From: an uncultured bacterium
GTDB taxonomy: Bacteria; Planctomycetota; UBA1135; UBA2386
NCBI GenBank assembly: GCA_937906475.1
Contig: CALCZA010000044.1
Location: 1-41,911, forward strand
Length of the DNA stretch: 41,911 nt
Direction: 5' to 3'
Position 1 is the first letter of the stretch. Every line of letters starts with the position of its first letter. This document shows positions 8,613 to 15,392 of this stretch, in pieces. The notes under the pieces are model-generated. The model was not told the DNA's origin. It made no database searches and was given only the letters and a program-made list of their open reading frames with translations. The position numbers were made by a program, and so were the translations under genes.

Positions 8613-9356
8613 TTAGTCGGTCATCGCATAGACGACCCGACCACCCCATTCGTGCATCGCCAAACACGTGTCACGTAAGCCGGTCCAGTGAGGCGCGAAG
8701 CTGGTCCAACTGGCGAAGACTTGGCCTCGAAAAGCCGTCGGGGCGGCGGTCGCCTCGATGCCGGCTGCCTCAAAGCTGCTCATTGCCCGCGGCATATGCC
8801 ACGCCGTGGTGACCAGTAGGATCTTCGTGATGCCCTGGGCCTTGAGGATCTTAGCGCTGAACTGGGCGTTCTGGCGGGTGTCGGCAGAGGCCTCTTCAAG
8901 CCAGTCGACGTCGCCCTGGAACTCGTGCTCGGCCGCCTCCTGCATCATGCGTGCGAGCGTTGGCGTGTTGCTTGCTGGCTTGCCGCCACTGACCAGCATC
9001 GGTAGTTGATAGCGGCGTTGCAGTGTGATGCCGTAGCGCAGGCGTTGCAGCGTCATCGCTCCGATGACGGGGCCGCCATATTCGCTGCCGATGCGATCGG
9101 TGCCGGCGCTGAGCACGACGATTACTTGCGCATCGGGCTTTGCCGCTGTTGGGTCGAGTGGCGGATAGCTCTGCAGTGAGTGCAGTAGCATGCCGCCGAC
9201 GCATGGGGTTGAGGCTAGCCATAGCCATGCCAGCGCGAGCACCTGCAGGGTTCGGCCGATCTTCTTGCGCCAGCGCAACAGCGCGGTGCCAAGTAGGAAC
9301 AGGACCAAGACGGATGCCGGTGGTAGGACCAGCGTCTCAAACAAACGGCGGAGCAT
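8613..9356 (-). CDS. DUF218 / ElyC-SanA-like membrane protein
   Basis: This is a 247-residue protein of the DUF218 (YdcF/ElyC/SanA) family. Two hydrophobic segments at about residues 7-25 and 36-58 anchor it in the inner membrane. The soluble domain follows, with DAQVIVVLSAGTDR, the LVSGG strand, EASADTRQNA and the TTAWHMPRAM segment, which are the usual DUF218 landmarks. E. coli ElyC and SanA are linked to envelope integrity and peptidoglycan or lipid-carrier metabolism, but the biochemical activity is not settled. ATG at 9356 is chosen because it leads directly into the first membrane segment. It is transcribed towards argR after a 78-base gap holding the ARG boxes and is probably independent of the arginine genes. 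Confidence 0.8.
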   Translation of the reverse strand: MLRRLFETLVLPPASVLVLFLLGTALLRWRKKIGRTLQVLALAWLWLASTPCVGGMLLHSLQSYPPLDPTAAKPDAQVIVVLSAGTDRIGSEYGGPVIGAMTLQRLRYGITLQRRYQLPMLVSGGKPASNTPTLARMMQEAAEHEFQGDVDWLEEASADTRQNAQFSAKILKAQGITKILLVTTAWHMPRAMSSFEAAGIEATAAPTAFRGQVFASWTSFAPHWTGLRDTCLAMHEWGGRVVYAMTD

Positions 9357-9424
9357 GCCGGCAGCATACGGCTGTCGGCGCTCCAACCTTAGGGCTCAAA
9401 TAGCCCTGTGAGTCCGTTGCGCGA

Positions 9425-10108
9425 CTACTTGCCGCCGCCGTGCTCGCCGCGGCCTTGCCGGTTGCCGCCGTGCTCGCCGCGGCCTTCCCGTTTGCTGCCG
9501 TGCTCACCGTCTGGCTTCTCCGCCTTCATCTTCGGCATGATCTTCAGGGCGCTAGTCAGCGTGTGCGGGCCCCAGGCCAGCGTGAACGTGCCGGACATCG
9601 GGTCCTTCTTGTCGGAGGCCAGCGTCATCGTCATCTTGGCGACGCTTTCCTTGCTGACGTTTTTGTTGAGCTTCAGTGGCGTCATCACGTCAGCCTTCCA
9701 GTTTTGTGGGCCGAACGGCATCGCACCTTTCTTCATCGCCTTGGCCGCGTCGAGCATCGCCAGCGAGAAATTGCCTTGCTTGTCGCAGTGGAGGCCAACG
9801 ACGTAGCTGCCGGCTGGCACCGCGGCACCACCGATCGAAACCGGCACGCTGGTCATGAACGTTGTCCACAGGTCCTTGCCGAGGCGGTTGGTGCGGCCCT
9901 TCAGCTTGTCGAGCATCTCCGTGTAATCGTCATTCCACTGGGGCTGCCCGTGGGTCACGGTGATGCCAGCCATCAACTCTGCGCCGAACAGGATCAATGA
10001 ACTGTTGGCGCGCATGCCGTTGCCGCCGAAGACTTGGACCTTCTGGGCGGTTGCGGGGAGGGAGAGGCAGATGGCCGCGAGAGCGGCGGACAGAATCGGG
10101 AGGCGCAT
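9425..10108 (-). CDS. Secreted DUF2911 family protein with repetitive tail
   Basis: This 227-residue protein starts with a Sec signal peptide (MRLPILSAALAAICLSLPATAQ, split here only by position: residues 1-22), so it is exported. The mature part matches the DUF2911 pattern: an early Asn-rich segment, then VPAGSYVVGLHCDKQGNFSLAML and a late TFTLAWGPHTL strand. DUF2911 has no assigned activity. The last 30 or so residues are a repeated Gly/Arg/Glu/His sequence (EHGG and GRGEHGG units) coded by a 30-bp DNA repeat; it may bind metal or polyanions or simply be disordered. It precedes the DUF218 gene by 68 bases and may be co-transcribed with it. Confidence 0.72.
   Translation of the reverse strand: MRLPILSAALAAICLSLPATAQKVQVFGGNGMRANSSLILFGAELMAGITVTHGQPQWNDDYTEMLDKLKGRTNRLGKDLWTTFMTSVPVSIGGAAVPAGSYVVGLHCDKQGNFSLAMLDAAKAMKKGAMPFGPQNWKADVMTPLKLNKNVSKESVAKMTMTLASDKKDPMSGTFTLAWGPHTLTSALKIMPKMKAEKPDGEHGSKREGRGEHGGNRQGRGEHGGGK
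9437..9508. repeat. 30-bp tandem repeat inside a coding sequence
   Basis: Two full units (9437-9466 and 9467-9496) and a 12-base partial unit (9497-9508) share the core gccgtgctcgccgcggcctt. Each unit codes for ten residues of the EHGG...GRG tail of the DUF2911 protein. The frame is kept, so copy-number change would lengthen or shorten the tail without breaking the gene. Confidence 0.85.
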
Positions 10109-10415
10109 ATATCGTTCTCGTTCGTTCGGTGGGTGTAGGGGGGCTCGGGTGAGTCCGCGCCGTACGCTACGGCAGGGTGCTTTCTACGCAAGTCGGGCGT
10201 TGTCGAGTCAGGGATTCGTCGAGTCAGGGATTCTCAGAGTCAGGGAGTCTCAGAGCAGTCTTCGCCCGGGGAAGCGAGTTCGGCGCGTAGTTTCCTGTTC
10301 TAGGCTGTCTCGCCGAAGTTGGTTCCGTGCGCCCGCCGAGCTACCGTCGCTCGCCATAGTTACGCATTCCAGTCTGTGTGGTCTCGCCACAGCCAGGCTA
10401 GCCGAGCCTCCCGAT
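10109..10415. other. Divergent intergenic region with tandem repeats
   Basis: This is the gap between the minus-strand DUF2911 gene and the plus-strand TPR gene. Apart from the 16-bp repeat cluster at 10202-10260 I see no RNA gene and no convincing -35/-10 pair. The open plus-strand frame that continues upstream of the TPR gene codes for low-complexity Arg/Ser-rich sequence and is probably not translated. Confidence 0.6.
10202..10260. repeat. 16-bp tandem direct repeats
   Basis: Two identical units, GTCGAGTCAGGGATTC, at 10202-10217 and 10218-10233 are followed by a diverged unit TCAGAGTCAGGGAGTC (10234-10249) and a partial fourth (10250-10260). The array ends about 155 bases before the TPR gene start. 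It has no spacers, so it is not a CRISPR. It may be a slippage product or a set of phased protein-binding sites. Confidence 0.85.
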
Positions 10416-12338
10416 ATGTCTGAATCAGAGAACCCATCTTCGCCACCCACCCCCAAGGACCACGTCGAGGTCCTCAACGCTCAGGGGCAGCGAGTCAGTA
10501 TTACGAGTGAGCAATATCTCACGAAGGCGCTGCCCGAGATGCTCAAGGCGAGTGACGCCGATCCGGAGCGTTTGACCCAGGTGATCATGCAGGCCGTGCG
10601 TGATGGCTTCGCCGACAACGTGATTGCGGCGGCCAATCGATTGACGGTGCTCGACAAGGACAATCTCGAACGCGCGTTGACGGTGCTGGCAGTGGTGCAG
10701 CGCGACAGCGGCGACCTCGATTTGGCCGAAGGCACGCTCAACGAGTTGAAGCAGCGCAAGCCCGATTCGGCGGCTGCCTATGTCGGGCTCGGTATGCTGC
10801 AAGAGCGGCAAGGTAACTTCGAGAAGTGTGTGGAGTTGCTGTGGCAAGCGTTGCAGATGGACTGCAACAACCCGGACGCCGTGCACGGCTACCTGCAGAC
10901 GCGTCACCGCAGTGTCGGCGACGAGGGGTATCCGGCCGAGATCGAGAAGATCATGGCGTTGCCTGGCTCATGGCGCGCTCAGATGTGGATGGCGCGTTTG
11001 CACCTTGGCAAGAACAACGCGGATGCCGCTGCTGAGATCTATCGCGACAAGCTGTCCGGTGAAGCGGTCGAAAGTGACGCGTTGTTGATGGCCGTTGCCG
11101 ATCTTGTCCAGAACGGCAAGCACGACTTGATCGAAGAGCTGATCGTGCCGCGCTTCGAGCCGGGCAAGCACCACCCGCACATCGGCATGGCGATGCTGCA
11201 GCACTATCACATGCAGGAGAAGCACGCTGTCGGCGAAGAACTGCTGCATCAGATGTATGTGCATTACGGCCATATGCTCGGCGCGGAACTGCAGCAGTTA
11301 TCGGGCGAGTTCGATCGCATGCGGTTGAGCAAGCTGCCGAAGATGCCGGACCTGCCAGCCAACCCGAAGGTCAACTTGATGCGCCTCGACCGCCCGTCTT
11401 GGTATGCGGGTTTCGATGATCCGGCTTGGTTGTTGCCGCCGAAGGGCGAGGGCCACAAGCACATCATGGTGTTCGCGCTGGCAATCGATGGCCAGCCGAA
11501 GCTTGAGCCAGCCCAGGAAGAAGAAATCGGTCGCGCGACCCGCAGTTTGCCGCTGTGGTTCGCCGAGCAGATTTGGTTGTCGACGCCGCACCGCGGGACG
11601 GCGGCCTTGGCGATGGCAGAAAACGGTGGTTGGGCAGTGTTGGGGCGCCCCTGGCCCGAAGAGCAATTGACGTCGCAACTGCCCGACAGCGAGCGGGCCA
11701 ACACCATTCTGGTTAGCGGCCAGATGCGAATTGACGGCGATCGTCGCCGCATCGACCTATGGGCCTACGACTGCGCCACCAAGCAGCGCCTTGGTCACGC
11801 CGCGGCCGAAGGTGCCCACGCAGAGCACGGCCAGATGCTGCTGCAGTTGATGGCCGAACTATGGCCGTTGATCGGCGGCCCCGAAGGCTACAAGCCGCAA
11901 CTCGGCGACTCGACTTTCTGGCATCGCTACGCGGACGGCATGGGCCAGCACTCGGCGTTGGTGATTACACAAACCGGCGGATTGCCGCGCGACCGTTTGT
12001 ATGGCGAACGCTTCATCACTCAGTGGCTACAAAACGCTGCGCTCGCCGAGACGCGTTGGCAGCCAGGCTTCTGGTTGCTCGGCTCGGCGATGTGTGTTTT
12101 GCAGCAACTTGGCTCGAACGTTCCGGCCGAACATGCACGCTTGATCTCGGAAGTGTTCCGTCAGTCACCGGCCGATTCGGCATTCGTGCGTTTGTGCGCC
12201 AGGATCCTGCCGGCCTGTGGCCTATTGCCGTTGTGGCAGGGCCGTCGCGACGAAATCATGGCAGCGGCCGCGCAGGACGAGAACGTCACGGCGTGGTTGC
12301 GGCGCGCGGAAAGCGCTGTTCAATCGTTGGGCCAGTAG
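10416..12338 (+). CDS. TPR-containing protein of unknown function
   Basis: This is a 640-residue soluble protein; I see no signal peptide or membrane segment. Residues from about 60 to 290 form helical pairs of TPR type, clearest around GDLDLAEGTLNELKQRKPDSAAAYVGLGML and the NFEKCVELLWQAL helix that follows. A middle domain at about residues 325-490 has alternating strands ending in SGQMRIDGDRRRIDLWAYD and looks like an alpha/beta module; I do not recognise the family. The C-terminal part is helical and Trp/Leu-rich. ATG at 10416 is chosen because it begins a normal hydrophilic N-terminus; the longer upstream frame is low-complexity. TPR proteins usually scaffold partners, so this may be an adaptor. 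It converges on the aminopeptidase gene. Confidence 0.7.
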   Translation: MSESENPSSPPTPKDHVEVLNAQGQRVSITSEQYLTKALPEMLKASDADPERLTQVIMQAVRDGFADNVIAAANRLTVLDKDNLERALTVLAVVQRDSGDLDLAEGTLNELKQRKPDSAAAYVGLGMLQERQGNFEKCVELLWQALQMDCNNPDAVHGYLQTRHRSVGDEGYPAEIEKIMALPGSWRAQMWMARLHLGKNNADAAAEIYRDKLSGEAVESDALLMAVADLVQNGKHDLIEELIVPRFEPGKHHPHIGMAMLQHYHMQEKHAVGEELLHQMYVHYGHMLGAELQQLSGEFDRMRLSKLPKMPDLPANPKVNLMRLDRPSWYAGFDDPAWLLPPKGEGHKHIMVFALAIDGQPKLEPAQEEEIGRATRSLPLWFAEQIWLSTPHRGTAALAMAENGGWAVLGRPWPEEQLTSQLPDSERANTILVSGQMRIDGDRRRIDLWAYDCATKQRLGHAAAEGAHAEHGQMLLQLMAELWPLIGGPEGYKPQLGDSTFWHRYADGMGQHSALVITQTGGLPRDRLYGERFITQWLQNAALAETRWQPGFWLLGSAMCVLQQLGSNVPAEHARLISEVFRQSPADSAFVRLCARILPACGLLPLWQGRRDEIMAAAAQDENVTAWLRRAESAVQSLGQ

Positions 12339-12361
12339 CAACTGAGCCAGTAGCTGGCGGA

Positions 12362-12412
12362 GTCGCGCCTCATCGGGCCGTCTATTGCGGCGGTGTCGCG
12401 CCGCATAGGGCC
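12362..12412. repeat. Imperfect direct repeat, 33-bp period
   Basis: GTCGCGCCTCATCGGGCC at 12362-12379 recurs with two changes at 12395-12412. One copy lies in the gap between the convergent TPR and aminopeptidase genes and the other in the 3' end of the aminopeptidase gene. A partial duplication of the gene end would explain it. Confidence 0.6.
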
Positions 12413-13956
12413 GCGAGCATCGCGACCACCGGGCGGGCACTCGGGGTGCCATGTTGCCAGTCGCCACCTTCGCAGCCACTGCCGCCGATGTCGATGTGCG
12501 TGAATGGAAGCGGCGCTGCGCCGTCATTGCCGTGATCTTCGAGGCCGCCGGCCAGCACCAGGAACGCCGCCGGGAACTGGTGGCCGCGCGCTGTCGCTGA
12601 GCTTGGTCCGTTGTTGCACTGCAGCACGTCGTCGGCCTTGGTCTTGCCGGCGACGAAGTCGTAGTCCTCGCGGCGCAGGCGCGACACTTCGAACGGGTCG
12701 CCAAGCATGTCACCGGCAGCACTGAGCGACTTCGAAGTGCCAGCACTTCTCGCCGGACCATTGTCGAGCGAGATGTTGTAGTCGCCAACCGCACGGCCGG
12801 CGTGGCCGGTCAGCGTCGCGACGGTAAACAGTTCTGGCCCGGTCGTCTTCTTGGCGGTGACGCGCAGGTTGGACAGCAGATCAGCGAGCACCAGGCGACC
12901 TTCGGCATCGGTGTTACCAATGCGCACGCGGCAACCGGCGTGGCTCTTGATGATCTCATCGGCGACAAACGCGTCGCTGCCAATGCTGTTGCGCACGCAG
13001 CCGAGTTCGGCAATCAGGTGCACGCCCTTGAGGCCGAGTTTCGCCGCGGCGAGCACGACGCCTGCTGCCGCCGCCGCACCGCCCTTGTCGCGACTCATGC
13101 CTGCCATGTGGCCGCCGACCTTCAGGTCCGCGCCGCCGGTGTCATAGGTCACACCCTTGCCGGCTAGCAAGATGGTGCGCGTGATCGTGCCCTTCGGCTT
13201 GTATTCCATGCGCACGACACACGGGCGGTGGCGCGCGACGGCCATCGATGAGCGCGCGACCGCCATCAGCAACGGGTAGCCCTTCTCTAGTTTGGCCTTG
13301 TCCTTGTTGATCGTTACCTTGACGGCGGTGCCACGGCACGCGGCCTGCACGTAGGCGCCGAACTTCAGCGGCGCCATGCGCTCGGGGTTGGTGCCACACA
13401 GGTCGCGCGCCAGGCGCATGCCATCTTCGACGGCGGCAACCCACTTGGCAGCGCCGGCCGAGAATGTGCCGCCCAGTGCACAGACGCCAATCTTGGTGAT
13501 CGGTTCGACGTTCTTCTGACCGAGGTCTTCGCGCGCTTCGAGCGGTTGCCATAGGCCACCGCATGCACCTAGTGCTGCGATCGCCGCCGCGTGGTCGTGT
13601 TGACGGCTCTTCGACTTGGGCGGTGCTTGCAGTAGCAGCAATACGGCCTTCGCACCGGCGTCGCGCGCTCGCTTGACACCGCGACTCGCGGCCTCGGCGT
13701 AGCGGCGCACGTCGTCGTAGTCACGGGTGACCGGGCCGGTGGGGGCGACGACCAACCGGCCGCCGGCGAGGCTAGGGTCTGCGACCAGGTTGACTGCGGC
13801 CGAAGCGCTCGCGTCGGCGCTGGCGAGCGACTTCAACGCGGTGGCGAGTGGCTTGACCTTGGCTTTGACCGGATCATGGCCAACGAGTACTACGGCGTCG
13901 TAGCCCGAGCGGGCGAGGACTGCTGTTTCGGGGGATTTCTCAGCGAGGATGCGCAT
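12382..13956 (-). CDS. M17 leucyl aminopeptidase
   Basis: This is a 524-residue cytosolic aminopeptidase of family M17 (PepA/leucine aminopeptidase), which removes N-terminal residues using two metal ions. The C-terminal catalytic domain has the metal and active-site residues in order: Lys267 and Asp272 in GKGVTYDTGG, Asp290 in SRDKGGAAA, and the signature NTDAEGRL (349-355) with Asp350, Glu352 and the catalytic Arg354. The motif is slightly unusual, with DTGG in place of the common DSGG. The N-terminal half is a divergent macro-like domain. ATG at 13956 gives normal length (about 480-520). It is separated by about 190 bases from the aldehyde oxidoreductase operon on the same strand. Confidence 0.9.
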   Translation of the reverse strand: MRILAEKSPETAVLARSGYDAVVLVGHDPVKAKVKPLATALKSLASADASASAAVNLVADPSLAGGRLVVAPTGPVTRDYDDVRRYAEAASRGVKRARDAGAKAVLLLLQAPPKSKSRQHDHAAAIAALGACGGLWQPLEAREDLGQKNVEPITKIGVCALGGTFSAGAAKWVAAVEDGMRLARDLCGTNPERMAPLKFGAYVQAACRGTAVKVTINKDKAKLEKGYPLLMAVARSSMAVARHRPCVVRMEYKPKGTITRTILLAGKGVTYDTGGADLKVGGHMAGMSRDKGGAAAAAGVVLAAAKLGLKGVHLIAELGCVRNSIGSDAFVADEIIKSHAGCRVRIGNTDAEGRLVLADLLSNLRVTAKKTTGPELFTVATLTGHAGRAVGDYNISLDNGPARSAGTSKSLSAAGDMLGDPFEVSRLRREDYDFVAGKTKADDVLQCNNGPSSATARGHQFPAAFLVLAGGLEDHGNDGAAPLPFTHIDIGGSGCEGGDWQHGTPSARPVVAMLAALCGATPPQ

Positions 13957-14146
13957 GCGTGCATCGTGCAGTCCGGAGCGACTGCGAGCAATGGAGTGCG
14001 TGCGGAGAAGTCGCCACGGAGCGCTTCCGGACGTGGCTACAGTTCTGCCGCGAGCGGCGAGGCGTAGCTGGCGGATTAAACATCTTCAGCCCGTTTACTG
14101 CAGGCTCAGCGTGAATCGTCCGTGGTTTCCATGCTCGGGCCGTCGC

Positions 14147-14389
14147 CTATGCGCGCGGGCCGTCGTAGCAGGTGCGGTCCGGGCAGCATGCCTTCGGGGT
14201 CACCAACTCATCGTCGGGTCCGATCGGCGTGCACGTCTTTTGGCACCAGTAGTAACCATCACCCGGCTCTTCGCGGTCGTCGTAGACAACATCCGCCATC
14301 GACTGGGTGAGGATGTGCTTCATCGAGAACGCGGGACACGGATGCTTGGGCATCAAGTCGTCGTGCGTCTTCACTTTTGGGTCACTCAT
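14147..14389 (-). CDS. Small Cys-rich protein ending the aldehyde oxidoreductase operon
   Basis: I do not recognise this 80-residue acidic protein. It has six Cys: one in PKHPCPAFSM, two in the YYWCQKTCTP segment and three near the C-terminus (ACCPDRTC), a spacing that could bind iron, zinc or an Fe-S cluster. ATG at 14389 is preferred because GAGGTGATC, an excellent match to the anti-Shine-Dalgarno complement, sits just upstream (14393-14401); a GTG at 14398 would overlap the paoB-like stop. It lacks a signal peptide, while the neighbouring enzyme is Tat-exported, so it may act in cytoplasmic cofactor insertion before export. That role is inference from position only. Confidence 0.65.
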   Translation of the reverse strand: MSDPKVKTHDDLMPKHPCPAFSMKHILTQSMADVVYDDREEPGDGYYWCQKTCTPIGPDDELVTPKACCPDRTCYDGPRA

Positions 14390-14394
14390 CAGGA

Positions 14395-15378
14395 TCACCT
14401 CGTTGCTTGTTCCAGGGCGTCGCGCACGACGGCCTTGCCGATTGGCAGTTTGAATGCGTTGTGGGCCAGCGGTGCTGCGCCTTGGAAGGCCTTCTCAGCG
14501 ACACGTCGGAACAACTTCGTGGATGGCTCCTTGCCGATCAACATGGCGGCAGCCTGTGGTCGCGGCATTGGCACCGGTGCGACGGCGCCGAGCACCATCG
14601 AAGCTTCCGTGATTTTGCCGCCAGCCATGACGATGCGAATCGCGCATGCGGTAGTTGCCCAGTCGAAGCTCTGCTTTTCGCGGCTCTCGGCGTAGGTGCA
14701 GCGCGCGTTTTTGGACTGCTGTGGGATGTGGATCGCGGTGACGATCTCACCGTCATCGAGCGTGTGCTCGGGGTTCTCGGCGCGCGGTTCCTCAGGGAAC
14801 AACTCGGCGAACTTGCGGCGACGCGTTTCCTTGCCAATCACCGTGGTGTACTCGGCGTCGAGCGTCAAGAGTGGTGGGGCCAGGTTGCTTGGGTGCACCC
14901 GCACGCAGTCGGACCATCCCATGACCGCGTGGTAGCGGTTCTGGCCGGTCATCGCGAGGCAGGTTGGCCCGCGACCACCGTGCAGGCAGTGGAACGCTTC
15001 GCTGCGCACATACCAACAACGGGTGAACTGCAGGATGTTGCCAGCGATCGTGCCGCGATTGCGAACCTGCGGCGTGCCGGTCGTTCTGGCGGCGCCAACC
15101 AGTCCCTCGAACTGAGCGCCTTGCAGCGCTTCGTGGTTCTCGATCTCGGTCAGCGTGGTTAGCGCACCAATGCGAATGCCGCCATCGGCTTCGACCGTGA
15201 TGCCTTTGAGCTCATCCTTGAGCGGTAGCAAGTTGACGATGGTGGCCGGCGTTTGCAGCCGCTCCTTCATGCGGTCAACGATGTCGAGGCCGGCGCCCTT
15301 AATCAGCGTGTTGGGCTGCGCGGCTGCTGCTTTCGCCTCGTCCAAGGACTTCGGCACTACGTAGGAAAACGGTTTCAT
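14395..15378 (-). CDS. FAD subunit of periplasmic aldehyde oxidoreductase (PaoB/YagS-like)
   Basis: This 327-residue protein is the FAD-binding medium subunit of a xanthine-oxidase-family enzyme. The FAD site is the N-terminal LIKGAGLDIVD region and the VRNRGTIAGN motif at about residues 105-114. Between these and the C-terminal domain lies an insert with four Cys at 121, 131, 140 and 158. As I recall, that arrangement holds the additional [4Fe-4S] cluster known in E. coli PaoB and in 4-hydroxybenzoyl-CoA reductase. Length matches PaoB. A clear Shine-Dalgarno (GAGGA) precedes ATG 15378. Electrons would flow from the Mo site through two [2Fe-2S] clusters to the FAD and this extra cluster. The substrate cannot be read from sequence. 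Confidence 0.85.
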   Translation of the reverse strand: MKPFSYVVPKSLDEAKAAAAQPNTLIKGAGLDIVDRMKERLQTPATIVNLLPLKDELKGITVEADGGIRIGALTTLTEIENHEALQGAQFEGLVGAARTTGTPQVRNRGTIAGNILQFTRCWYVRSEAFHCLHGGRGPTCLAMTGQNRYHAVMGWSDCVRVHPSNLAPPLLTLDAEYTTVIGKETRRRKFAELFPEEPRAENPEHTLDDGEIVTAIHIPQQSKNARCTYAESREKQSFDWATTACAIRIVMAGGKITEASMVLGAVAPVPMPRPQAAAMLIGKEPSTKLFRRVAEKAFQGAAPLAHNAFKLPIGKAVVRDALEQATR

Positions 15379-15392
15379 GGGTAGTTCCTCGC

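Noticed and set aside
10202..10260. CRISPR array
   Set aside because: The 16-base units are directly adjacent with no spacers, and no cas gene is present.
9960..10415. N-terminal extension of the TPR protein
   Set aside because: The frame is open but Arg/Ser-rich, crosses the tandem repeats and overlaps the DUF2911 gene on the other strand.
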